From: Palaemon carinicauda
Lineage: Eukaryota; Arthropoda; Malacostraca; Decapoda; Palaemonidae
NCBI RefSeq assembly: GCF_036898095.1
Contig: NC_090736.1
Coordinates: forward strand, 14,791,734 to 14,855,733
Reading direction: 5' to 3'
DNA: 64,000 nt
This document shows positions 1 through 12,399 of this stretch, piece by piece; within the stretch, counting starts at the first letter, position 1; each line of letters starts with the position of its first letter. The translations under genes and the position numbers were made by a program. The notes beneath the pieces were generated by a model, which made no database searches, had not been told where the DNA came from, and saw only the letters and a program-made list of their open reading frames with translations.

Positions 1-727
1 CCAAAATAATGTATGAAATTTCAAAATTTATGAAAGGCTATTTTCTGACGGGTAAGGCAATCTAGAAATGATAATAATACCGAGTTGGAAAATAATTTTC
101 CAACAACCTCCAGGTATCAGTACAATTCTCGTTTTCATCCAAGACCAGCTCAAACGCAATCCCTCGTTCAATTATATGTAGCTCTGGGCTCTTGTCTTTC
201 TTAGCAAGCAAAAGAAAAGGATTTTTATTTTAAGAGCTTCGTTAGCTGTGGATTAATCTGAAGATTCTGCTTCTTAGTCTGTCTCCCTGTTTGGCTTTGT
301 GTCTTGATCCTTGTCTCAGTCCTTTGCTGAGGGGATTTCAGGATTTTGATTTCTCAGCTGCCAAAGAAGTGAATTTTGATATAGATTTATTAGTGTGTAT
401 ACTGTAGATATGTCATTGATAGATTTATTAGTGTTTATAGATTTGTCATACTGATTGTGTATATTCATCGGTATTAATGTTTTTTTGGAATGTGGGCTAA
501 GCACAAAAATACTTTAGGAGTGCCATTTTAGATTCACTGGAATAGAGTTTTTCATAATTAAGGGAAATGCGCTTTTTTATATGCATTTGTTTATTATTTC
601 GTACATGCTCTATGAGGCTTCTGTGAATGAAAGTGTGTCATTTGACGCTTGAATGTGTGTTTATTAATCCATTCTTGTTTTTATGGAGTTACCCGCTTCG
701 TCGACGACAGCTGTAAATGCTAGTGTT
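1..727. other. Unique A+T-rich flank, no gene seen
   Basis: This stretch is non-repetitive compared with the rest of the window and gives the left border of the satellite domain. It has no convincing open reading frame on either strand; the longest, at 316-504 on the minus strand, has a low-complexity composition and no recognisable motif. Homopolymer and TG-rich patches are typical of intergenic or intronic animal DNA. I see no promoter, splice pattern or RNA gene that I could defend. Confidence 0.6.
381..434. repeat. 16-bp direct repeat pair
   Basis: ATAGATTTATTAGTGT occurs at 381-396 and again at 419-434, a spacing of 38 bp. It looks like a small local duplication in the flank. No function is suggested. 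Confidence 0.7.
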
Positions 728-748
728 AATTGATTGATTGATTTGATT
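728..748 (-). repeat. TGAT/ATCA microsatellite tail of the retroelement
   Basis: TGATTGATTGATTTGAT at 731-747 reads as an ATCA-type tail on the minus strand, directly after the retroelement 3' UTR. Some non-LTR elements end in such short tandem units instead of poly(A). It is short and imperfect, so it could also be an ordinary microsatellite. Confidence 0.55.
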
Positions 749-861
749 TTCTCTGACATCCTGACATTTAAGGTCATTGACGACGATATCGTTTATTGTA
801 AATAAGAAAAGAGAAGAATATTCAATTAAAACCATAAAAAGCGAAGATGTCATTTTAAAAG

Positions 862-1209
862 TTAAATATCTTTCAGAAGACCTGTATCTGAAATAAAACT
901 AAAAATACCACTAATATGGTAGGACACTTCATGTCCAAGAATCTTGGCAAGGATGAACCTGCCATCCTCACCTCGAGCCTCAAACAGATATCCATTTCTT
1001 TCTGTGCTATATGTGGGGCATTCGGTTAACAAATGCCTCGCTGTCAAGGGTACCAAACAGTCGTCGCAATTTGGTTGGTGTTGGCCAGCCAGCCAAAACT
1101 CATGTGTCATCCGAGTGTGACCAATGCAGAGACGACAAAGAGCTGTCTCCAACTTTCGGGGCACCCAGTTATACCTCCAAGGGGATATAACATTACATAT
1201 TTCTCTCAT
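862..1209 (-). pseudogene. C-terminal fragment of retrotransposon ORF2 (post-reverse-transcriptase / RNase H tail)
   Basis: A 115-codon minus-strand frame matches the C-terminal tail of jockey-like ORF2 proteins. Visible motifs in order: PRKLETALCRLCIGHTR (residues 17-33; the family usually reads RLRIGHTR), then a Cys/His cluster with C48, C51, H59 and C64 (C-x2-C-x7-H-x4-C) inside CDDCLVPLTARHLLTEC, and a terminal ISDTGLLKDI like the family's usual GLL ending. An in-frame TAG sits immediately upstream of the first ATG (plus-strand CTA at 1210-1212), so the preceding several hundred codons of the parent protein are not joined and the ATG is not a natural start. In full-length relatives this tail follows reverse transcriptase and RNase H domains needed for target-primed insertion. 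Here it cannot act alone and is a dead fragment. The motif recognition is from memory of the family. Confidence 0.75.
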
Positions 1210-2208
1210 CTATAGGTAAGTTCCTTTATCACCAAAGAATTCTACAAATTTGTGTTACTCTAGGGTTTCCTTGTTTATTCTGATTAGCAGATAATTGGTC
1301 CCAAAGGATGGGTGCTATGTAATTTTTACCTAGAAAATTCCACCCACGGAATTTTCACCCTTGGAAAATTCCACCCATGGAATTTTCACGCATGGAAAAT
1401 TCCACCCACGGAATTTTCACCCATGGAAAATTCCACCCACGGAATTTCACCCATGGAAAATTCCATCCACGGAATTTTAACCAATGGAAAATTCCATCCT
1501 CGGAATTTTAACCAATGGAAAATCCCACCCACGGAATTTTCACCAATGGAAAATCCCACCCACGGAATTTTCACCCATGGAAAATTCCATCCTCGGAGTT
1601 TTAACCAATGGAAAATTCCATCCTCGGAATTTTAACCAGTGGAAAATTTCACCCTCGCAATTTTCACCCATGGAAAATTCCATCCTCGGAATTTTAACCC
1701 ATGGAAAAATCCATCCTCGGAATTTTAACCCATGGAAAATTCCATCCTCGAAATTTTACCCATGAAAAATTCCACACACGGAATTTCACCCATGGAAAAT
1801 TCCATCCTCGGAATTTTAACCAATGGAAAATTCCACCCACAGAATTTTCACCCATGGAAAATTCCACCCACGGAATTTTCTCCCATGGAAAATTCCACCC
1901 ACGGAATTTTCACCCGTGGAAAATTCCACCCACAGAATTTTCAGATATGGTAAATTCCACCCATGAAATTTCACCCATGGAAAATTCCATCCTCGGAATT
2001 TTAACCCATAGAAGATTCCACCCACAGAATTTACACCCATGGAAAATTTCACCCGTGGAAAATTCCACCCACAGAATTTTTACACATAGAAATTTCCACC
2101 AACGGAATTGTCAACCATGGAATATTTCACTCGCGGAATTTTCACCCATGGAAAATTCCACCCACGGAATTTTCACCCATGGAAAATTCCACCCACGGAA
2201 TTTTCACC

Positions 2209-2518
2209 CATGAAAACTTCCACCCACGGAATTTTCACCCATGGAAATTTCCACCCACGCAATTTTAACAAATGGAAAATTCCACCCACGGAATTTTCAC
2301 CCATGGAAAATTCCACCCACGGAATTTTCACCCATGGAAAATTCCACCCACGGAATTTTCACCCATGAAAACTTCCACCCACGGAATTTTCACCCATGGA
2401 AATTTCCACCCACGCAATTTTAACAAATGGAAAATTCCACCCACGGAATTTTCACCCATGGAAAATTCCAGCCACGCAATTTTTACCCATGGAAAATTCC
2501 ACCCACGGAATTTTCATC
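2209..2518. repeat. 155-bp five-monomer duplication
   Basis: A block starting at CCCATGAAAACTTCCACC and containing CACGCAATTTTAACAAATGG appears at about 2209 and again 155 bp (5 x 31) later. Shared rare variants mark a duplication of a five-unit block rather than independent drift. Confidence 0.8.
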
Positions 2519-3030
2519 CATGGAAAATTTCACCTATGTAATTTTCACCCATGGAAAATTCCACCCACGTAATTTTCACCCATGGAAAATTCCACCCACG
2601 TAATTTTCACTCATGGAAAATTCCACCCACGGAATTTTTACCCATGGAAAATTCCACCGACGCAATTTTTACCCATGGAAAATTCCACCCACGGAATTTT
2701 CACCCATGGAAAATTCCACCCATGGAATTTTCACCCATGGAAAATTCCACCCACGGAATTTTCACCCATGGAAATTCCACCCACCCAATTTTCACCCATG
2801 GAAAATTCCACCCACCCAATTTTCACCCATGGAAAATTCCACCCACCCAATTTTCACCCATGGAAAATTCCACCCACCCAATTTTCACCCATGGAAAATT
2901 CCACCCACGGAAATTTCAGCCATGGAAAATTCCACCCAAGCAATTTTCACCCATGGAAAATTCCACCCACGCAATTTTCACCCATGGAAAATTCCACCCA
3001 CGCAATTTTCACCCATGGAAAATTCCACCC

Positions 3031-3590
3031 ACTGAATTTTCACCCATGAAAAATTCCTCCCACGGAATTTTCTCCCATGGAATATTCCACCCACGGAATT
3101 TTCTCCCATGGAAAATTCCACCCACAGAATTTTCACCCATGGAAAATTCCATCCTTGGAATTTTAACCCATAGAAAATTCCATCCTTGGAATTTTCACCC
3201 ATGGAAAATTTCACCCATGGAAAATTCCACCCACCCAATTTTCACCCATGGAAAATTTCACCCACGGAAATTTCACCCATGGAAAATTCCACCCACGCAA
3301 TTTTCACCCATGGAAAATTCCACCCACGCAATTTTCACCCATGGAAAATTCCACCCACTGAATTTTCACCCATGGAAAATTCCTCCCACGGAATTTTCTC
3401 CCACGGAAAATTCCACCCACGGAATTTTCTCCCATGGAAAATTCCACCCACGGAATTTTCACCCATGGGAAATTCCATCCTTGGAATTTTAAATAATAGA
3501 AAATTCCACCCACAGAATTTTCACCCATGGAAAATTTCACCCATGGAAAATTCCACCCACGAAAATTTCCACCCATGGAAAATTCCACCA
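3031..3590. repeat. About 326-bp diverged tandem duplication
   Basis: The variant ACTGAATTTTCACCC followed by AAATTCCTCCCACGG starts at 3031 and again at 3357. The following units match in order, including the CTTGGAATTTTAA type unit, the ATAGAAAATTCC unit and the paired AAATTTCACCC unit, with scattered substitutions until about 3590. Confidence 0.65.
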
Positions 3591-3817
3591 ATGCAATTTC
3601 CACCCATGGAAAATTCCACCAACGCAATTTCCACCCATGGAAAATTCCACCAACGCAATTTCCACCCATGGAAAATTCCACCAACGCAATTTTCACCCAT
3701 GGAAAATCCCACCCACGCAATTTTCACCCATGGAAAATTCCACCCACGCAATTTTAACCCATGGAAAATTCCACCCACGCAATTTTCACCCATGGAAAAT
3801 TCCATCCTCGGAATTTT

Positions 3818-4495
3818 AACCAAAGGAAACTTCCATCTGTGGAATTTTAACGAATGGAAAATTCCATCAGCGGAATTTCAACCCATGGAAAATTCCATCA
3901 GCGGAATTTCAACCCATGGAAAATTCCATCAGCGGAATTTTCACCCATGGAAAATTCCACCCACGGAATTTTCACCCATGGAAAATTTCATCCTCGGAAT
4001 TTTAACCTATGGAAAATTTCATCCCCGGAATTTTAACCAAAGGAAACTTCCATCAGTGGAATTTTAACGAATGGAAAATTACATCAGCGGAATTTCAACC
4101 CATGGAAAATTCCATCAGCGGAATTTTAACCAAAGGAAACTTCCATCAGTGGAATTTTAACGAATGGAAAATTCCATCAGCGGAATTTCAACCCATGGAA
4201 AATTCCATCAGCGGAATTTTAACCAAAGGAAACTTCCATCAGTGGAATTTTAACGAATGGAAAATTCCATCAGCGGAATTTCAACCCATGGAAAATTCCA
4301 TCAGCGGAATTTTAACCAAAGGAAACTTCCATCAGTGGAATTTTAACGAATGGAAAATTCCATCAGCGGAATTTCAACCCATGGAAAATCCATCCTCGGA
4401 ATTTTAACCAAAGGAAACTTCCATCTGTGGAATTTTAACGATGGAAAATTCCATCAGCGGAATTTCAACCCATGGAAAATTCCATCAGCGGAATT
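3818..4495. repeat. Satellite family C with 93-bp trimeric higher-order repeat
   Basis: Units here have spacer ATCAGC or ATCAGT. Three distinct monomers form a 93-bp block: one with AACCAAAGGAAACTTCC, one with AACGAATGG, and one with TTTCAACCCATGG. The AACCAAAGG marker falls at about 4035, 4128, 4221, 4314 and 4406 (steps of 93, 93, 93 and 92). A single earlier copy lies near 3818, exactly seven units before the first. This is the only clean short higher-order repeat in the window. Confidence 0.92.
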
Positions 4496-5040
4496 TCAAC
4501 CCATGGAAAATTCCATCAGCGGAATTTTCACCCATGGAAAATTCCACCCGGAATTTTCACCCATGGAAAATTCCACCCACGGAATTTTCTCCCATGAAAA
4601 TTCCACCCACGGAATTTTCTCCCATGGAAAATTCCACCCATGAATTTTCACCCATGGAAAATTCCACCACAGAATTTTACCCATGGAAAATTCCACCTAC
4701 GAATTTTACCCATGGAAAATTCCACCCGGAATTTTACCCATGGAAAATTCCATCCCACAGAATTTTCAACTATGGTGAAAATTCCATCCCGGAATTTTAC
4801 CCATGGAAAATTCCATCCTTGGAATTTTAAGCCATGGAAAATTCCATCCTCAGAATTTTCACCCATGGAAAATTCCACCCACAGAATTTTCACTGATGGA
4901 AAATTCCACCCACAGAATTTTCACCGAGCCTTCACCCGTGGAAAATTCCACCCACGGAATTTTACCCATGGAAATTTCCACCAACGGAATTTCAACCATG
5001 GAAAATTCCATCCGACAAGGGAAATTCACCCGAATTTTAA
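4496..5040. repeat. Ragged transition between families C/A and B
   Basis: Unit lengths vary because of many 1-6 bp deletions, for example CCACCCGGAATTTT near 4545, CCACCTACGAATTTT near 4695 and a GAATTTTCACCGAGCCTTCACCC junction near 4915-4940. A GACAAGGGAAATTCACCC junction lies near 5012-5030. Homogeneous family B starts just after this. Confidence 0.75.
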
Positions 5041-7030
5041 GCCATGGAAAATTCCATCCTCGAATTTTACCCATGGAAAATTCCATCCTCGGAATTTTAA
5101 GCCATGGAAAATTCCATCCTCACAGAATTTTAAGCCATGGAAAATTCCATCCTCGAGAATTTTAAGCCATGGAAAATTCCATCCTCGGAATTTTAAGCCA
5201 TGGAAAATTCCATCCTCGGAATTTTAAGCCATGGAAAATTCCATCCTCGGAATTTTAAGCCATGGAAAATTCCATCCTCGGAATTTTAAGCCATGGAAAA
5301 TTCCATCCTCGGAATTTTACCATGGAAAATTCCATCCCGGAATTTTACCATGGAAAATTCCATCCTCGGAATTTTACCATGGAAAATTCCATCCCACGGA
5401 ATTTTCACCATGGAAAATTCCATCCTCGGAATTTTAAGCCATGGAAAATTCCACCCACAGAATTTTTTCCCATGGAAAATTCCATCTTCGGAATTTTACC
5501 ATGGAAAATTCCATCCCACGGAATTTTACCATGGAAAATTCCATCCTCGGAATTTTACCCATGGAAAATTCCACTCGGAATTTCACCATGGAAAATTCCA
5601 TCCTTCGGAATTTTAAGCCCATGGAAAATTCCATCTCAATTTTAACCATGGAAAATTCCATCCTTGGAATTTTAACCATGGAAAATTCCATCCTCGGAAT
5701 TTTAACCATGGAAAATTCCATCCTCGGAATTTTAAGCCATGGAAAATTCCATCCTCGGAATTTTAAGCCATGGAAAATTCCATCCTCGGAATTTTAAGCC
5801 ATGGAAAATTCCATCCTCGGAATTTTAAGCCATGGAAAATTCCATCCTCGGAATTTTCAGCCATGGAAAATTCCATCCTCGGAATTTTAAGCCATGGAAA
5901 ATTCCATCCCGGAATTTTCACCCATGGAAAATTCCACCCACGGAATTTTCACCATGGAAAATTCCATCCACGGAATTTTCATCGGTGGAAAATTCCATCC
6001 CACAGAATTTTCATGGTGGAAAATTCCATCCTCGGAATTTTCATGGTGGAAAATTCCATCCTCGGAATTTTCATGGAAAATTCCATCCTCGGAATTTTAA
6101 GCCATGGAAAATTCCATCCTCGAATTTTAAGCCATGGAAAATTCCATCCTCGGAATTTTAAGCCATGGAAAATTCCATCCTCGGAATTTTAAGCCATGGA
6201 AAATTCCATCCTCGGAATTTTAAGCCATGGAAAATTCCATCCTCGGAATTTTAAGCCATGGAAAATTCCATCCTTGGAATTTTAAGCCATGGAAAATTCC
6301 ATCCTCGGAATTTTAAGCCATGGAAAATTCCATCCTCGGAATTTTAAGCCATGGAAAATTCCATCCTCGGAATTTTAAGCCATGGAAAATTCCATCCTCG
6401 GAATTTTAAGCCATGGAAAATTCCATCCTCGGAATTTTAAGCCATGGAAAATTCCATCCCACGGAATTTTAAGCCATGGAAAATTCCATCCTCAGAATTT
6501 TAAGCCATGGAAAATTCCACCCACGGAATTTTCACCATGGAAAATTCCATCCCGGAATTTTACCCATGGAAAATTCCACCCATGGAATTTTAAGCCATGG
6601 AAAATTCCATCCCACAGAATTTCACCCATGGAAAATTCCATCCTTGGAATTTTAAGCCATGGAAAATTCCATCCTCGGAATTTTAAGCCATGGAAAATTC
6701 CATCCTCGGAATTTTAAGCCATGGAAAATTCCATCCTCGGAATTTTAAGCCATGGAAAATTCCATCCTCGGAATTTTAAGCCATGGAAAATTCCATCCTC
6801 GGAATTTTAAGCCATGGAAAATTCCATCCTCGGAATTTTAAGCCATGGAAAATTCCATCCTCGGAATTTTAAGCCATGGAAAATTCCATCCTCGGAATTT
6901 TAAGCCATGGAAAATTCCATCCTCGGAATTTTAAGCCATGGAAAATTCCATCCTCGGAATTTTAAGCCATGGAAAATTCCATCCTCGGAATTTTAAGCCA
7001 TGGAAAATTCCATCCTCGGAATTTTAAGCC
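5040..7030. repeat. Satellite family B, first homogeneous domain
   Basis: Spacer ATCCTC and tail AAG dominate. Long perfect runs lie at about 5160-5310, 6070-6470 and 6640-7045. Short irregular stretches with TTTTACC or TTTCATGG tails lie at 5310-5700 and 5900-6080. The AAG tail creates TTTTAA, a TAA stop in one of the three frames, which is why frames here end after about 60-100 codons. Confidence 0.93.
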
Positions 7031-7044
7031 ATGGAAAATTCCAT

Positions 7045-7500
7045 CCTCACATGGAAAATTCCATCTCGGAATTTTAACCATGGAAATTCCATCCTCGGAA
7101 TTTTAACCATGGAAAATTCCACCCACATATTTTCATCGGTGGATGGAAAATTCCATCTTTGGAATTTTAAGCCATGGAAAATTCCATCCTCGGAATTTTA
7201 AGCCATGGAAAATTCCATCCTCGGAATTTCAAGCCATGGAAAATTCCATCCTCGGAATTTTAACCCATGGAATTCCACCCAAATAATTTTAACCCATGGA
7301 GAATTCCACCCAAATAATTTTCACCCATGGAAAATTCACCCACGTTAATTTTCACTCCTGAAAATTGCACCCAAGAATTTTCACCCATGGAAATTCCACC
7401 CATGGGAAATTCCACCTCGGAATTTTCACCTATGGTAAATTCCTCCCACAGAATTTCACCCATGGAAAATTCCATCCTTGGAATTTTATCCCATGGAAAA
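7045..7500. repeat. First A-like cassette within family B
   Basis: Starting at the truncated junction ATCCTCACATGG, this block contains a CCACCCACATATTTTCATCGG unit (from about 7110), two CCACCCAAATAATTTT units, CACGTTAATTTTCACTCC, GAAAATTGCACCC, the twin GGGAAATTCC unit, and the marker TATGGTAAATTCCTCCC at about 7431. It ends with CTTGGAATTTTATCCC. The same ordered set of variants recurs many times further right. Confidence 0.85.
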
Positions 7501-8654
7501 TTCCATCCTTGGAATTTTAAGTCATGGAAAATTCCATCCTCGGAATTTTAAGCCATGGAAAATTCCATCCTCGGAATTTTAAGCCATGGAAAATTCCATC
7601 CTCGGAATTTTAAGCCATGGAAAATTCCATCCTCGGAATTTTAAGCCATGGAAAATTCCATCCTCGGAATTTTAAGCCATGGAAAATTCCATCCTCGAAT
7701 TTTAAGCCATGGAAAATTCCATCCTCGGAATTTTAAGCCATGGAAAATTCCATCCTCGGAATTTTAAGCCATGGAAAATTCCATCCTCGGAATTTTAAGC
7801 CATGGAAAATTCCATCCTCGGAATTTTAAGCCATGGAAAATTCCATCCTCGGAATTTTAAGCCATGGAAAATTCCATCCTCGGAATTTTAAGCCATGGAA
7901 AATTCCATCCTCGGAATTTTAAGCCATGGAAAATTCCATCCTCGGAATTTTAAGCCATGGAAAATTCCATCCTCGGAATTTTAAGCCATGGAAAATTCCA
8001 TCCTCGGAATTTTAAGCCATGGAAAATTCCATCCTAGGAATTTTAAGCCATGGAAAATTCCATCCTAGGAATTTTAAGCCATGGAAAATTCCATCTCGGA
8101 ATTTAAGCCATGGAAAATTCCATCCTCGGAATTTTAAGCCATGGAAAATTCCATCCTTGGAATTTTAAGCCATGGAAAATTCCATCCTCGGAATTTTAAG
8201 CCATGGAAAATTCCATCCTCGGAATTTTAAGCCATGGAAAATTCCATCCTCGGAATTTTAAGCCATGGAAAATTCCATCCTCGGAATTTTAAGCCATGGA
8301 AAATTCCATCCTCGGAATTTTAAGCCATGGAAAATTCCATCCTTGGAATTTTAAGCCATGGAAAATTCCATCCTCGGAATTTTAAGCCATGGAAAATTCC
8401 ATCCTCGGAATTTTAAGCCATGGAAAATTCCATCCTCGGAATTTTAAGCCATGGAAAATTCCATCCTCGGAATTTTAAGCCATGGAAAATTCCATCCTCG
8501 GAATTTTAAGCCATGGAAAATTCCATCCTCGGAATTTTAAGCCATGGAAAATTCCATCCTCGGAATTTTAAGCCATGGAAAATTCCATCCTCGGAATTTT
8601 AAGCCATGGAAAATTCCATCCTCGGAATTTTAAGCCATGGAAAATTCCATCCTC

Positions 8655-8676
8655 GGAATTTTCCATGGAAAATTCC
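8655..8676. repeat. Perfect 22-bp palindrome created by loss of AAG
   Basis: When the AAG tail is missing, GGAATTTTCC is followed by AT and then GGAAAATTCC, an uninterrupted palindrome. The same event is seen at 12364-12385, 15246-15267 and 36744-36765. A one-base-shorter version lies near 33866. Confidence 0.95.
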
Positions 8677-11600
8677 ATCCTCGGAATTTTAAGCCATGGA
8701 AAATTCCACCCGAATTTTCATGGAAAATTCCACCCGGAATTTTCATGGAAAATTCCATCCTCGGAATTTTAAGCCATGGAAAATTCCATCCTCGGAATTT
8801 TAAGCCATGGAAAATTCCATCCTCGGAATTTTAAGCCATGGAAAATTCCATCCTCGGAATTTTAAGCCATGGAAAATTCCATCCTCATGGGAATTCCACC
8901 CAGGAATTTTCACCATGGAAAATTCCATCCCGGAATTTTACCATGGAAAATTCCATCCTCGGAATTTTAAGCCATGGAAAATTCCATCCTTGGAATTTTA
9001 AGCCATGGAAAATTCCATCCTCGGAATTTTAAGCCATGGAAAATTCCATCCTCGGAATTTTAAGCCATGGAAAATTCCATCCTCGGAATTTTAAGCCATG
9101 GAAAATTCCATCCTCGGAATTTTAAGCCATGGAAAATTCCATCCTCGGAATTTTAAGCCATGGAAAATTCCATCCTCGGAATTTTAAGCCATGGAAAATT
9201 CCATCCTCGGAATTTTAAGCCATGGAAAATTCCATCCTCGGAATTTTAAGCCATGGAAAATTCCATCCTCGGAATTTTAAGCCATGGAAAATTCCATCCT
9301 CGGAATTTTAAGCCATGGAAAATTCCATCCCGGAATTTTAATGGCCATGGAAAATTCCATCCTCGGAATTTTAAGCCATGGAAAATTCCATCCTCGAATT
9401 TTAAGCCATGGAAAATTCCATCCTCGGAATTTTAAGCCATGGAAAATTCCATCCTTGGAATTTTAAGCCATGGAAAATTCCATCCTCGGAATTTTAAGCC
9501 ATGGAAAATTCCATCCTCGGAATTTTAAGCCATGGAAAATTCCATCCTCGGAATTTTAAGCCATGGAAAATTCCATCCTCGGAATTTTAAGCCATGGAAA
9601 ATTCCATCCTCGGAATTTTAAGCCATGGAAAATTCCATCCTCGGAATTTTAAGCCATGGAAAATTCCATCCTCGGAATTTTAAGCCATGGAAAATTCCAT
9701 CCTCGGAATTTTAAGCCATGGAAAATTCCATCCTTGGAATTTTAAGCCATGGAAAATTCCATCCTCGGAATTTTAAGCCATGGAAAATTCCATCCTCGGA
9801 ATTTTAAGCCATGGAAAATTCCATCCTCGGAATTTTAAGCCATGGAAAATTCCATCCTCGGAATTTTAAGCCATGGAAAATTCCATCCCGGAATTTTAAG
9901 CCATGGAAAATTCCATCCTCGAATTTTAAGCCATGGAAAATTCCATCCTTGGAATTTTAAGCCATGGAAAATTCCATCCTTGGAATTTTAAGCCATGGAA
10001 AATTCCATCCTCGGAATTTTAAGCCATGGAAAATTCCATCCTCGGAATTTTAAGCCATGGAAAATTCCATCCTCGGAATTTTAAGCCATGGAAAATTCCA
10101 TCCTCGGAATTTTAAGCCATGGAAAATTCCATCCTTGGAATTTTAAGCCATGGAAAATTCCATCCTCGGAATTTTAAGCCATGGAAAATTCCATCCTCGG
10201 AATTTTAAGCCATGGAAAATTCCATCCTCGGAATTTTAAGCCATGGAAAATTCCATCCTCGGAATTTTAAGCCATGGAAAATTCCATCCTCGGAATTTTA
10301 AGCCATGGAAAATTCCATCCTCGGAATTTTAAGCCATGGAAAATTCCATCCTCGGAATTTTAAGCCATGGAAAATTCCATCCTCGGAATTTTAAGCCATG
10401 GAAAATTCCATCCTCGGAATTTTAAGCCATGGAAAATTCCATCCTCGGAATTTTAAGCCATGGAAAATTCCATCCTCGGAATTTTAAGCCATGGAAAATT
10501 CCATCCTCGGAATTTTAAGCCATGGAAAATTCCATCCTCGGAATTTTAAGCCATGGAAAATTCCATCCTCGGAATTTTAAGCCATGGAAAATTCCATCCT
10601 CGAATTTTAAGCCATGGAAAATTCCACCATGGGAAAATTCCACCCGGAATTTTAAGCCATGGAAAATTCCATCCTCGGAATTTTACCATGGAAAATTCCA
10701 TCCTTGGAATTTTAAGCCATGGAAAATTCCATCCTCGGAATTTTAAGCCATGGAAAATTCCATCCTCGGAATTTTAAGCCATGGAAAATTCCATCCTCGG
10801 AATTTTAAGCCATGGAAAATTCCATCCTCGGAATTTTAAGCCATGGAAAATTCCATCCTCGGAATTTTAAGCCATGGAAAATTCCATCCTCGGAATTTTA
10901 AGCCATGGAAAATTCCATCCTCGGAATTTTAAGCCATGGAAAATTCCATCCTCGGAATTTTAAGCCATGGAAAATTCCATCCTCGGAATTTTACCCATGG
11001 AAAATTCCACCCACGTAATTTTCACTCATGGAAAATTCACCCACAGAATTTTCACCCATGGGAAATTCCACCCATGGAAAATTCCACCCACGGAATTTTC
11101 ACCATGGAAATTCCTCCCACAGAATTTCACCCATGGAAAATTCCATCCTTGGAATTTTAAGCCATGGAAAATTCCATCCTTGGAATTTTAAGCCATGGAA
11201 AATTCCATCCTCGGAATTTTAAGCCATGGAAAATTCCATCCTCGGAATTTTAAGCCATGGAAAATTCCATCCTCGGAATTTTAAGCCATGGAAAATTCCA
11301 TCCTCGGAATTTTAAGCCATGGAAAATTCCATCCTCGGAATTTTAAGCCATGGAAAATTCCATCCTCGGAATTTTAAGCCATGGAAAATTCCATCCTCGG
11401 AATTTTAAGCCATGGAAAATTCCATCCTCGGAATTTTAAGCCATGGAAAATTCCATCCTCGGAATTTTAAGCCATGGAAAATTCCATCCTCGGAATTTTA
11501 AGCCATGGAAAATTCCATCCTCGGAATTTTAAGCCATGGAAAATTCCATCCTCGGAATTTTAAGCCATGGAAAATTCCATCCTCGGAATTTTAAGCCATG

Positions 11601-12399
11601 GAAAATTCCATCCTCGGAATTTTAAGCCATGGAAAATTCCATCCTCGGAATTTTAAGCCATGGAAAATTCCATCCTCGGAATTTTAAGCCATGGAAAATT
11701 CCATCCTCGGAATTTTAAGCCATGGAAAATTCCATCCTCGGAATTTTAAGCCATGGAAAATTCCATCCTCGGAATTTTAATGAAATTCCATGGAAAATTC
11801 CATCCTCGGAATTTTAAGCCATGGAAAATTCCATCCTCGGAATTTTAAGCCATGGAAAATTCCATCCTCGGAATTTTAAGCCATGGAAAATTCCATCCTC
11901 GGAATTTTAAGCCATGGAAAATTCCATCCTCGGAATTTTAAGCCATGGAAAATTCCATCCTCGGAATTTTAAGCCATGGAAAATTCCATCCTCGGAATTT
12001 TAAGCCATGGAAAATTCCATCCTCGGAATTTTAAGCCATGGAAAATTCCATCCTCGGAATTTTAAGCCATGGAAAATTCCATCCTCGGAATTTTAAGCCA
12101 TGGAAAATTCCATCCTCGGAATTTTAAGCCATGGAAAATTCCATCCTCGGAATTTTAAGCCATGGAAAATTCCATCCTCGGAATTTTAAGCCATGGAAAA
12201 TTCCATCCTCGGAATTTTAAGCCATGGAAAATTCCATCCTCGGAATTTTAAGCCATGGAAAATTCCATCCTCGGAATTTTAAGCCATGGAAAATTCCATC
12301 CTCGGAATTTTAAGCCATGGAAAATTCCATCCTCGAATTTTAAGCCATGGAAAATTCCATCCCGGAATTTTCCATGGAAAATTCCATCCTCGGAATTTT

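Larger units (their letters stand above)
728..1319 (-). mobile_element. 5'-truncated jockey-type non-LTR retrotransposon remnant
   Basis: Reading on the minus strand, the segment contains the end of a retrotransposon ORF2 (862-1209), a TAA stop, a 3' UTR of about 115-130 bp, and a terminal run of TGAT/ATCA units near 728-748. This order, coding end then short UTR then simple-sequence tail, is the usual 3' structure of a target-primed non-LTR element. The 5' side is lost: similarity to the coding part stops near 1210 and the satellite begins by about 1320, so only a 3' stub remains. The exact 5' edge between 1210 and 1319 is uncertain. The clade call rests on motifs in the protein end, not on a reverse transcriptase domain, which is absent here. 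Confidence 0.7.
1320..3817. repeat. Satellite family A domain (spacer ACCCAC, tail CAC)
   Basis: Most units have spacer ACCCAC and end GGAATTTT then CAC. The extra C lengthens the inner stem to 9 bp (GAAAATTCC with GGAATTTTC). Units with ATCCTC spacers and AACC tails are mixed in at about 1480-1830. Local variants come in runs: CACCCAATTTT at 2780-2890, CACGCAATTTT at 2930-3010, and CCAACGCAATTTCC at 3590-3690. Because the tail carries no stop, frames stay open for long distances, up to 313 codons at 2551-3492 on the plus strand and 138 codons at 3304-3720 on the minus strand. I regard these as by-products of the repeat. Confidence 0.9.

Noticed and set aside
316..504. 62-codon minus-strand ORF in the left flank
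   Set aside because: Short, with Asn/Ile/Ser-rich composition, overlapping the 16-bp direct repeat, and no recognisable domain.
1033..1215. 60-codon plus-strand ORF
   Set aside because: It is the antisense shadow of the retroelement ORF2 fragment.
2551..3492. 313-codon plus-strand ORF of tandem peptides
   Set aside because: It is a periodic translation of stop-free family A units; all three frames and the opposite strand give similar repetitive peptides, and no start context or flanking gene structure is visible.
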